Below, piece by piece: positions 8,304-15,931 of a stretch of DNA of 64,000 nt. Within the stretch, counting starts at the first letter, position 1; each line of letters begins with the position of its first letter. A program made the translations under genes and the position numbers. The notes below the pieces were generated by a model that worked only from the letters and a program-made list of their open reading frames with translations, searched no databases and had not been told where the DNA came from. The stretch is from Halothece sp. PCC 7418 (lineage in GTDB: Bacteria; Cyanobacteriota; Cyanobacteriia; Cyanobacteriales; Rubidibacteraceae). The stretch covers positions 186,001 through 250,000 of the forward strand of contig NC_019779.1 of NCBI RefSeq assembly GCF_000317635.1, in the 5' to 3' direction.

Positions 8304-8607
8304 CTCAAAACTAAGATAAGCTAAAACAGAAAGCTCAGAAACACTTACAGCGTAGGTTAGTGGTTAGTCAATATTTCTCGTTTAAAGGTGACCCTCTAAG
8401 CGTGTCAATTGGGGAAAAGGAAACTTTAACATTCATTTCCCCTCCCTGGGCAATTAATAAGAAGAGCGAAGGAGAACCTGTTTCTCCGACGTATTAGTGG
8501 TTGCTTGATAGAACCGTTCAGGCTAGATCTGAAGAATCTCCCGCTATTGCGTTTGTTAGCGGTAGAGTATCAATGACTGGTTAGTACCATTCACAGAGGA
8601 AAAGGCG
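8304..8607. other. Intergenic region upstream of panC/cmk with stem-forming sequences
   Basis: No gene is seen. Around 8407-8458 an interrupted stem is possible (AATTGGGGAAA pairing with TTTCCCC and CAATT across a bulge), which may be structured RNA or a degenerate element. The right part holds an IS605-like end remnant, described separately. The panC/cmk ribosome-binding site (GAGGAAAAGG) ends the region. Confidence 0.35.
8530..8573 (+). mobile_element. Possible solo right-end remnant of an IS605-type element
   Basis: TGAAGAATC is followed by an imperfect stem (CCGCTA/TAGCGG) and then GAGTATCAA. The intact IS right end on the minus strand at about 1702-1750 has the same plan: TGAAGAATC, stem, GAGTGTCAA. 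A reading frame also runs through this hairpin and ends directly after it, as tnpB does at the intact end. The rest of the element is not recognisable. This is a comparison within the window only. Confidence 0.35.
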
Positions 8608-10173
8608 GTGCGTCTATTTAGAACGATCGCGGGAGTCCGAACCCAACTCAAACCCGCATGGAAAACCGATCAAAATCTGGCTCTAGTTCCCACAATGGGG
8701 GCGTTACATTCTGGTCATCTCAGTTTGATTGAGCAGGCGGTAACTGCTAATGATGTAGTTGTCGTCAGCATTTTTGTGAATCCTTTACAATTTGAACCCA
8801 GTTCTGATTTAGAGCAATATCCCCGTCAACTCGAACAGGATTGTCAATTGTGCGAAGAAGTCGGAGTGGATATTGTTTTTGCACCGACTGTGGAAGAACT
8901 TTATCCTCATACGCCTTCAGCCCAAGGAACGCAGACTCAAGAAGAAATGACACGGGTGATTCCTCCCCCTGCAATGACCTCTCAGATGTGTGGTCACAGT
9001 CGCCCTGGACATTTTGAAGGGGTCGCAACCGTTGTCACCAAGCTGTTGAATATTATCCAACCGACACGGGCTTATTTTGGACAAAAAGATGCCCAACAGT
9101 TAGCGATTGTGCGCCGTTTAGTTGCTGACTTGAATTTTCCCGTAGAAATTTGCGCCTGTCCGATTGTTCGGGAAGCCTCAGGGCTGGCTTATAGCTCTCG
9201 CAATCAATATTTAAGCTCAGATGAGAAAAAACAAGCCCAAGGTTTATATCAAGGCTTACAACGGGCAAAACAGGCGTTTCAAGAAGAAAATATCCGCACG
9301 GCTGAAAAATTGCTGTTGTACCTCCAAGAAAATATTTCTGGTTTGCAATTGGATTATACAGCCCTAGTTGACCCTGATACCCTACAACCCCTAACCAGTG
9401 TGAATAAGAAAGCATTACTGGCTTTGGCAGCTTATGTGGGAAAGACGCGATTGATTGATAATATGATTTTGCGCGATCGCGCTCCGATTATTGCTATTGA
9501 TGGTCCTGCTGGGGCGGGGAAATCAACGGTTACTCGACAGGTTGCGTATCAACTGGGATTATTGCATCTGGATACTGGCGCAATGTATCGCGGGTTAACT
9601 TGGCTCGTGCTAAACTCAGAAATTGCTCTCGATGATGAAGCGGGAATTGCAGAATTAGTCTCGCAAGCCGATTTACAATTAGTTTTAAGTAGCGATCCAG
9701 AAATCCCTGTAAAAGTGAGTGTGAATGGGAAAGATGTGACAAAAGCGATTCGCAGTTCTTTAGTGACCCGTAATGTTTCTGTAATTTCAGCGCAAAAAGC
9801 AGTCCGCGATAAATTACTGGAACAACAACGTCAGTGGGGCGAAAAAGGGGGATTGGTTGCAGAAGGGCGTGATCTTGGCACTCATGTTTTCCCCAATGCA
9901 GAATTAAAAATCTTTTTGACGGCTTCTGTGGGGGAACGGGCGCGGAGACGACAAAAGGAACTGGTGACACAAGGTCAAGAGAATATCGATTTTGAGCAAT
10001 TGCAGCAAGAAATTCAACAGCGAGATACCTATGACAGCGCTCGCGCGATCGCGCCCTTGAGAAAAGCTCCAGACGCGATCGAACTGGTTACAGATGGTTT
10101 AACCATTGAAGAAGTGATCGCGAAAATTATCCACCTTTATCGCGATCGGTTTCCCATAGCTGATTCAGGTTGA
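8608..10173 (+). CDS. panC/cmk: Bifunctional pantoate--beta-alanine ligase / cytidylate kinase
   Basis: The protein is 521 aa. Residues 1 to about 280 are PanC (LVPTMGALHSGHLSLIEQA with the HIGH-like motif, then YFGQKDAQQLAIVRRLV), which joins pantoate and beta-alanine in CoA synthesis. Residues from about 293 are Cmk (IAIDGPAGAGKSTVTRQVA P-loop, LDTGAMYRGLTW, EGRDLGTHVFPNA), which phosphorylates CMP/dCMP. This fusion is a known cyanobacterial arrangement. The start is GTG at 8608, preceded by GAGGAAAAGG. A HIP1-type octamer lies at the linker. The gene converges with the subtilase gene, separated by one base. Confidence 0.96.
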   Translation: MRLFRTIAGVRTQLKPAWKTDQNLALVPTMGALHSGHLSLIEQAVTANDVVVVSIFVNPLQFEPSSDLEQYPRQLEQDCQLCEEVGVDIVFAPTVEELYPHTPSAQGTQTQEEMTRVIPPPAMTSQMCGHSRPGHFEGVATVVTKLLNIIQPTRAYFGQKDAQQLAIVRRLVADLNFPVEICACPIVREASGLAYSSRNQYLSSDEKKQAQGLYQGLQRAKQAFQEENIRTAEKLLLYLQENISGLQLDYTALVDPDTLQPLTSVNKKALLALAAYVGKTRLIDNMILRDRAPIIAIDGPAGAGKSTVTRQVAYQLGLLHLDTGAMYRGLTWLVLNSEIALDDEAGIAELVSQADLQLVLSSDPEIPVKVSVNGKDVTKAIRSSLVTRNVSVISAQKAVRDKLLEQQRQWGEKGGLVAEGRDLGTHVFPNAELKIFLTASVGERARRRQKELVTQGQENIDFEQLQQEIQQRDTYDSARAIAPLRKAPDAIELVTDGLTIEEVIAKIIHLYRDRFPIADSG

Positions 10174-10174
10174 G

Positions 10175-11947
10175 TTAAGAGAGCACTTGGTCTTGACGAC
10201 TGGCTAAACGTCCTAATCCCCAACAGGATAAGGCATTGAGTAGGAGATAACTTCTTGCTAGCCAACCACTGCCTAACCCCCAGACGGCTGGAGAAACAAC
10301 CGCACTAATGGCGAGAAAGGAAGCAACGCCTAAGCTCGTTCCCACCGCAAACCAACGCCAACGCGGGTTTTGCAACAGTAACAGCACTAACCCTAAAGGA
10401 ATTAAAACACTAGCAAAGAACGGATTGAGAACGGGACTTCCTGGAATGGCATTACCTAACTCTGGAATCGAACTGCCCAGCACCCGAAATGGGGCTTGGG
10501 GTAAATCAAAGATATAGAAACCTTTGAGGAAAAATAAGCCCGAACTGCCAGCCACAATACCACTGGCTAGCGACCAACTCCAAGTAAAGGGAAAATAAGT
10601 CCGTAATAACCAAGCCAAGAGATACCCGCCGATGACAGTGGCTAGCTTAAAAGGTAGCATTACTGTACCGCCATCAATCCAGAAACGGGGATTGAGATAA
10701 CCATTATCCCGCAGCCAACGGAAGAAGTCACGAACACTGATTTGTCCGCGCATAGCAAGTTTTACCGCTTGACCAGCATCCAGTTGTCCCACACCATAAT
10801 GATTCATGGGATCTTCTTGCACTTTCCGCACCGACTGTTTTAAGACATTGAGCACTTCTGCTGGTTCAGTAATCCCTGTACTTCTCACTAATGCTGCAAC
10901 ACCAGCCACGTGCGGGGCTGCCATACTTGTGCCTTGATAGCCTGTAAAAACTCCCTCTCCTGTATCAGCGCTAATGGTATTTTGCACGACTTTTCCAGCT
11001 TCACTCCCGCCTGGTGCAGAAATATCAACCCCCGCCCCAAAGTTGGAATAATTGGCTTTTACCCCCGCAGCATCTAAGGCGGAAACCCCGATGACATGAG
11101 GATAACGAGCGGGATAAGCAGCAGAATTTTGGTTCGAGTTACCTGCAGCAGCAACAATCACTACATCCTTACTGTGAGCATATTTAATCGCTTCGGATAA
11201 GATATGACTATCTCCTAAACCACCCAAGCTCAAATTAATGACATCAGCCCCATTATTGGCAGCGAAACGGAGGCTCTCTGCAATATCAGCGACGGTTCCC
11301 CCACCATTGCCATCAAGGACTTTAATCGGCATAATTTTGGCTTTGTAGGCAATCCCAGCAACACCATAATTATTATTGGTTGATTGCGCGATCGTGCCAG
11401 CAACGTGCGTCCCATGTCCTACATCATCATCGGCTTGCACGCGGTCATTGACAAAATCATACCCCTTGACAAATTCCGTTTGTTTGAGATCGGGAACTGG
11501 ACTCACTCCAGTATCAATCACGGCTACAGTAACGCCGTCCCCTTGTGTCTCATCCCAAGCCTGTTCAACATTAATGCTCCGAAAATTCCACTGTTGGTTA
11601 TAATTGGGGTCATTAGGAATGGCAAAAGTATGATACTGGTAGTTACGGTCAATCGCTTCAGTTGTTCCTTTGAGCAGTTTTCTTAGAGAATTGAGTGTGG
11701 GGAGTTCTTCCTCTGATTTAATAATATAAACGCGATCGCGCTCGGAAAATTCACTGTTTAATTTCGTTGTCACTGAATATTTCTCTTGCAGTGCCTTTAA
11801 TTTATCCTCGACAACAGACTGAGGAATATCTTCTCGAAAATCCAGAACATAAGACTGGTACGTTCCTTGATTGGCTGCGCCTGAAAAGTTCCACAGAGCA
11901 AACGTTAAGCCGAGGAAAAACAAGCCGAAAATAAGAAGTCGTTTCAT
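10175..11947 (-). CDS. S8 family (subtilisin-like) serine protease with C-terminal membrane segments
   Basis: The protein is 590 aa with a signal peptide or anchor at residues 3-22. An I9-like propeptide region spans about 30-105. The catalytic triad is Asp145 (VAVIDTGVSP), His178 (DVGHGTHVAG) and Ser341 (GTSMAAPHVAG), with the oxyanion Asn270 (AAAGN). After residue 420 come several hydrophobic helices (TVMLPFKLATVIGGYLLAWL and later), so the mature protease is probably membrane-tethered with its catalytic domain outside the cytoplasm. No operon partner is visible. The substrate is unknown. Confidence 0.93.
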   Translation of the reverse strand: MKRLLIFGLFFLGLTFALWNFSGAANQGTYQSYVLDFREDIPQSVVEDKLKALQEKYSVTTKLNSEFSERDRVYIIKSEEELPTLNSLRKLLKGTTEAIDRNYQYHTFAIPNDPNYNQQWNFRSINVEQAWDETQGDGVTVAVIDTGVSPVPDLKQTEFVKGYDFVNDRVQADDDVGHGTHVAGTIAQSTNNNYGVAGIAYKAKIMPIKVLDGNGGGTVADIAESLRFAANNGADVINLSLGGLGDSHILSEAIKYAHSKDVVIVAAAGNSNQNSAAYPARYPHVIGVSALDAAGVKANYSNFGAGVDISAPGGSEAGKVVQNTISADTGEGVFTGYQGTSMAAPHVAGVAALVRSTGITEPAEVLNVLKQSVRKVQEDPMNHYGVGQLDAGQAVKLAMRGQISVRDFFRWLRDNGYLNPRFWIDGGTVMLPFKLATVIGGYLLAWLLRTYFPFTWSWSLASGIVAGSSGLFFLKGFYIFDLPQAPFRVLGSSIPELGNAIPGSPVLNPFFASVLIPLGLVLLLLQNPRWRWFAVGTSLGVASFLAISAVVSPAVWGLGSGWLARSYLLLNALSCWGLGRLASRQDQVLS

Positions 11948-12097
11948 GGGCTTTTGGTGAGTTGCTATTACCCGCTATTTTAGAACAACTTTTGATGAGG
12001 GCTTGTTCAAAAAGGCGCGATCGCGCTTGGTGTGGCAATCACGTCTAAATCTTGAGCAAAAGTTGTTCCCGAGTCAGAATGCTTAGTCTTGTAATCA

Positions 12098-12511
12098 TCA
12101 GTCTGATTTCGATGGATTTGTCGTCGCGATCGCGAGTTTGACCCCTTCCACTTGTCGCAATTGATCCATAACATTTACTACTCCCCCATGAGAAACGGCT
12201 TTGTCTGCTTTTACAATGATAATTGTTTCTTGACTGTTTTCACTCATTTGTTGAACTGCTGGGACTAGCTTTTGGATGGAAATTTCTTCTTGATTCAGCG
12301 CAAGTTTTCCATTGGCTTGAATGGTAACCGTGACTTCTATTTTAGATTGTTGTTGAGCCGTATTCGCTTGCGGTAAATCCACAGGTAACCCCTGCGATCG
12401 CGTTAAGAATAAAGTGGAAATAATAAAGAACGCCAAGATTGAAAAAATAACATCAATCATGGGCAAAATATTAATCTCTAAATTCTGATCAGGTTCATTA
12501 GGAATTTGCAT
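12098..12511 (-). CDS. exbD: ExbD/TolR family biopolymer transport protein
   Basis: The protein is 137 aa from ATG 12511, which overlaps the end of exbB by 14 nt. A longer frame to 12571 exists, but this start gives the normal ExbD N-terminus. The single transmembrane helix PMIDVIFSILAFFIISTLFL carries the conserved Asp that conducts protons, and a periplasmic domain follows. With ExbB and the TonB at 13377 it energises TonB-dependent receptors such as the one at 15932. Confidence 0.92.
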   Translation of the reverse strand: MQIPNEPDQNLEINILPMIDVIFSILAFFIISTLFLTRSQGLPVDLPQANTAQQQSKIEVTVTIQANGKLALNQEEISIQKLVPAVQQMSENSQETIIIVKADKAVSHGGVVNVMDQLRQVEGVKLAIATTNPSKSD

Positions 12512-13148
12512 AAGTGGGCTGTTCTCCTTTTTCATAATGACGACGATATAGCAATTCCAACTGACCGCCATGTTCTTGAATTAAAGCCAGTTGTCGTTGA
12601 TATAATCCTCGGAATAAATTGGCAAATAAAAGGGTGAAAATCGCAACCACTAAACCCATAACTGTAGAAACCAAGGCTTCACTGATTCCCCCTGTAACAG
12701 CCGTTGTACTTTCACCCCCGACTTCTCCAATTTGTAAGTTAGAAAAGGCAGTAATTAAGCCTAAAATTGTCCCTAACAGTCCTAAAAGCGGGGCGAGACT
12801 AATAATGGTTTCAAAGACTGTAGAAGACCGTTTTAAGGTGGGAATTTCCGCTTGGGCTGCACTTTCTAAGGCTAAGCGAAATTCTTCTGGGGTGGGTTGA
12901 TCTAATTCTAAAGCCTCTAAAAAAATCCGCGCGATCGGTAAGTCGCCATGATTCCGCAGACGCTGGAGGGCTAAATGAGGATCTTCTTGATAAACCCGTA
13001 AGATGTCGCGGACTAATCTCGGTTGACGACGATTCAAGCGTAGCCAAAACACTAAACGTTCGATCACTAAGGCGAAAGAGAGAATGGAGAATCCTAGTAA
13101 GGGATAAGCGACCACCCCTCCCGCAGTAAAAAAATTATTGATTTCCAT
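12498..13148 (-). CDS. exbB: ExbB/TolQ family proton channel protein
   Basis: The protein is 216 aa with three membrane helices: VVAYPLLGFSILSFALVIER near residue 15, LAPLLGLLGTILGLITAF near 115 and ALVSTVMGLVVAIFTLLFAN near 155. The MotA/TolQ/ExbB motif is at 110-130. It is translationally coupled to exbD. Its promoter faces that of tonB in a shared 228-bp region that is AT-rich and includes a short ATTTATAAAT palindrome (13346-13355). That could be part of a Fur-type site, but this is weak. Confidence 0.93.
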   Translation of the reverse strand: MEINNFFTAGGVVAYPLLGFSILSFALVIERLVFWLRLNRRQPRLVRDILRVYQEDPHLALQRLRNHGDLPIARIFLEALELDQPTPEEFRLALESAAQAEIPTLKRSSTVFETIISLAPLLGLLGTILGLITAFSNLQIGEVGGESTTAVTGGISEALVSTVMGLVVAIFTLLFANLFRGLYQRQLALIQEHGGQLELLYRRHYEKGEQPTYANS

Positions 13149-13376
13149 GACGGCATCAGATGCTAATTGTTTGCAACACTAATGTAAAATATTAAGCAAT
13201 AGTTAGACTTAAATGCAAGTTTTAAGTGATTACTTTTATACGTTTAGGTTGGAAATAACCTGATTTCAAGATTTTTCAGAGATGGATCACTCACTCTGAC
13301 CAAGGCTTGACTTTAGTCAGTTGTTCTTTTAACCTAGACAAAGTTATTTATAAATATTATCAATAAAAGTCGAGAG

Positions 13377-14588
13377 ATGGGTCTTTCTCAGTTTTCGGTT
13401 CATCAACGTTCCCAAGAGCAGCGATCGCGCCAACGTTTGCTCATAATCAGTCTTTTCAGTTCTCTGCTGTTACATGGAGGGCTGAGTTTCCTGCAATGGA
13501 ACGCTGAGCCTAAGCAATCACCCGAAGAAAAAGAAGACCCGATTGAGTTATTGGTTTTAGAGCCACCGAAACCTAAGCCAGAACCTGAACCAGAACCAGA
13601 ACCACAACCACAACCAAAGACATCCCAACCGAGCCCATCTTCTTCTCAACCTAGAAAAAGGACAAGTGTCACTACTCCTCGCCAGAGCCAAGCGAAACCG
13701 AAGCGCAACTCTCAACCTGAACCAAAACCGCAACCTCAAACCACTTCTCAACCTAAACCGAAGCCCGAACCTCAACCCACTCCTGAGCCAAAACCGAAGC
13801 CGAAGCCCGAACCCGAAGCGACTCCTCAACCTGAGCCCCAGCCCGAACCAGAGTTAGATACCACAAGACCAGCACCGAAGCCGAAGCCCGAACCCGAAGC
13901 GACTCCTCAACCTGAGCCTCAGCCCGAACCAGAGCTAGATACCACAAGACCAGCACCGAAGCCTTTGTTAGATAATAGTGGGCTTCGATCTGAGCGAGAC
14001 GAGAGTAATAATCGCAGTTCAGAGTCCAATTTGGAAGAAGCAGAAACGCAAGAACAAGTTGCAACTCAAACAGAGGGAAATCAGCCTGATCAAGGTCAAT
14101 CTGAAAATGAAGGAGACAATCCTGATCATAATCCCACTGGAGAACAGCAACCAGCCAGAGCGAACCCCCCTCAACCGAGTCGCTTACCCGCAGGAGGGGG
14201 AACGCTGTTAGGGTGTGGAAGTCCGCCCAAGATTGACTTTGCAGTACAAGTGCGACCTATTGTTAGCATTCAAGTGAATCCTGGGGGATCTGTCACTGGT
14301 GCAAATATTGCTCGCTCTAGTGGTAATAGTCGGCTCGATCGCGCAGCCCTTAATTTTGCTCGTAGCTGTCGGTTTCAAGATTCTCCCAATGGTCGCGCTG
14401 GAAAAATAGCTGTCAATTTTGTTCAGGAAGGATCACGAGAAGAACGGGAAGCAAAAGAACGGGCGGAACAACAAGAGAGAGAACGCCAACTTCAACTTGA
14501 ACAGCAACGACAAACAGAAGAAAATAACGATCTCCCTGAACTCTTGCAACCTAAAGAAGGGGAAGAAATGCCAGAATTATTGGAATGA
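13377..14588 (+). CDS. tonB: TonB-like energy transducer with long Pro-Glu/Pro-Lys linker
   Basis: The protein is 403 aa. A cytoplasmic start is followed by one transmembrane helix (about 22-38, [19 protein letters not shown]). A long linker of PEP and PKP motifs (about 60-200) includes a tandem 27-residue repeat. The C-terminal TonB/TolA-like domain (about 270-350: [35 protein letters not shown]) comes next. The protein ends in a charged Glu/Arg coiled tail, which is unusual for TonB. It transmits the ExbBD proton-motive energy to outer-membrane receptors, and its position in the iron-uptake island fits. Confidence 0.88.
   Translation: MGLSQFSVHQRSQEQRSRQRLLIISLFSSLLLHGGLSFLQWNAEPKQSPEEKEDPIELLVLEPPKPKPEPEPEPEPQPQPKTSQPSPSSSQPRKRTSVTTPRQSQAKPKRNSQPEPKPQPQTTSQPKPKPEPQPTPEPKPKPKPEPEATPQPEPQPEPELDTTRPAPKPKPEPEATPQPEPQPEPELDTTRPAPKPLLDNSGLRSERDESNNRSSESNLEEAETQEQVATQTEGNQPDQGQSENEGDNPDHNPTGEQQPARANPPQPSRLPAGGGTLLGCGSPPKIDFAVQVRPIVSIQVNPGGSVTGANIARSSGNSRLDRAALNFARSCRFQDSPNGRAGKIAVNFVQEGSREEREAKERAEQQERERQLQLEQQRQTEENNDLPELLQPKEGEEMPELLE
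13794..13955 (+). repeat. Tandem 81-bp in-frame repeat in the TonB linker
   Basis: Two adjacent 81-bp units (13794-13874 and 13875-13955) differ at only about two positions, both synonymous by reading. Each encodes 27 residues starting [12 protein letters not shown] and ending ELDTTRPA. Near identity suggests a recent duplication, and the length of the periplasm-spanning linker may vary between strains. Confidence 0.85.
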
Positions 14589-14655
14589 TTACCTTGCTAT
14601 TGCAAATATTTTTTGATAAACTGGAGCTATTGATATTCGCTGAATTAATGCTCCC

Positions 14656-15666
14656 GTGTCACCAAGTTACTCTATCCTGTCTGTTGATGAAATCTTTCAG
14701 GAGCTTAACCAAAGTCCAGATGCGATTTCTGTGAATGGTCAGGATAGTCAATACGACAGTTCTAATATTTCTAGCCCAGTTTGTAATGGTTGGGTTCAAC
14801 GATGGTCGCTGCGCTCTGGGTTAAGCCTGATGATTCGGGATTTAGAATTTGTAGAATCGGTGACGCTTGAAAGAGAACATTCCAGTCATCCTGCTACTTT
14901 AGGACTGAGTTTTTGTGTCGCTGGACAAGTCAAAAGTTTCTTCACTAATCCCAATCAAGCCATTCAATTACAGGCGGGACAAGCAAGTCTGGGCAGTTCA
15001 ATGAAGCCGAGACAAGTTGAATATATGGCTCAACAGCGAGTGAGGCTGGCTCATATCCATATTCATCCCACTGCAATTAATTTGCTGAGTGATGAAATGA
15101 TAGAACAAATTCCTTCTCATCTTCAAGACTGGTTTAGTGGCATTAGTACCCCGTCTTACTTTCATAGCTGTGCGATGACACCTGTGATGAAAACAACGGT
15201 CTGGCAACTTCTCAATTGTCCGTATCAGGGACTTGCTAAACGGTTTTACTTGGAAGGGAAAACTTTTGAGTTAATCGGTTTATATTTGGATCAAATCTTG
15301 AATGATCATGGTTTGCGACAGAATGTTGACAACTTGCCCTCAGACCATGTTGAGCGCATCTTTCAAGCAAGAGATTTATTAGTCAATCGTATTGCCAATC
15401 CGCCAAGACTCATCGAGTTAGCCCATCAGGTCGGACTCAATGACCGCAAGCTCAAAGAAGGGTTTCGCAGTGTTTTTGGTACGACAGTCTTTAATTATTT
15501 GCGTAATTATCAGATGGAACAATCCAAGCAACTTTTACTAACCCCAGGGACAACGATCGCGAGTGTTGCTCAAGCGGTGGGATATAGAAGCCCTGAAGCC
15601 TTTAGTGTTGCCTTTCGTCGTACTTTTAACCTTACGCCTAAAACGTATCAAATGCAACATCGGTAG
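14656..15666 (+). CDS. AraC family transcriptional regulator (PchR-like)
   Basis: The protein is 336 aa from GTG 14656. The N-terminal half resembles effector-binding domains of siderophore-responsive AraC regulators. The C-terminal two-helix-turn-helix domain (about 235-335) shows LIELAHQVGLNDRKLKEGFR and the classic IASVAQAVGYRSPEAFSVAFRR. It sits directly upstream of a TonB-dependent receptor and an MFS siderophore permease, the arrangement known for PchR/FptA/FptX-type loci. I infer that it activates those genes when the ferric siderophore is present. Confidence 0.87.
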   Translation: MSPSYSILSVDEIFQELNQSPDAISVNGQDSQYDSSNISSPVCNGWVQRWSLRSGLSLMIRDLEFVESVTLEREHSSHPATLGLSFCVAGQVKSFFTNPNQAIQLQAGQASLGSSMKPRQVEYMAQQRVRLAHIHIHPTAINLLSDEMIEQIPSHLQDWFSGISTPSYFHSCAMTPVMKTTVWQLLNCPYQGLAKRFYLEGKTFELIGLYLDQILNDHGLRQNVDNLPSDHVERIFQARDLLVNRIANPPRLIELAHQVGLNDRKLKEGFRSVFGTTVFNYLRNYQMEQSKQLLLTPGTTIASVAQAVGYRSPEAFSVAFRRTFNLTPKTYQMQHR

Positions 15667-15794
15667 CGCGATCGCAACCAATGCTAAAGTTTCAAAAGAA
15701 TTATTTCCGAGTCCCCATTTATTTCATCTAAAAATTTCGGAAATAGATAAAGAGAAATTCGGCAATAATGGGGAGCTTGCGCGATCGTGCTCTC

Positions 15795-15829
15795 AAAAAA
15801 AAGTCCGACAAACACAGAAAAAAAGTCCG
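15795..15829 (+). promoter_or_regulatory. Candidate AraC/PchR operator: direct repeats of AAAAAAAGTCCG
   Basis: Two copies of an A-run followed by GTCCG (15803-15807 and 15825-15829) stand exactly 22 bp apart, two helical turns. They lie about 100 bp before the receptor gene. Direct repeats about 21 bp apart are the usual site of AraC-family dimers. Nearby (15700-15775) three related TTTCGGAAAT-like words also occur. Assignment to the adjacent regulator is inference. Confidence 0.45.
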
Positions 15830-15931
15830 TCTCACAAAGATATTAATCTCGTTAACCGCCTATGATGGTCTTTGATTAACAAGAAAACTTATCAACAATG
15901 AATCTTGGGATTGATCTAGGAGTGTAGAAGA

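Noticed and set aside
8340-8530. Possible 6S, SRP or other known RNA gene upstream of panC/cmk
   Set aside because: Only one interrupted stem is visible and no conserved RNA signature was found. The better 6S candidate is at 56.5 kb.
13794-13955. CRISPR-like array
   Set aside because: There are only two direct repeats, contiguous, in frame and without spacers. No cas genes or true arrays occur anywhere in the window.
13557-14064. Long leftward and alternate-frame ORFs across the TonB linker, Arg/Leu/Phe-rich
   Set aside because: They are antisense or shifted readings of the Pro-Glu/Pro-Lys repeat. Their composition follows the repeat and they have no start signals.
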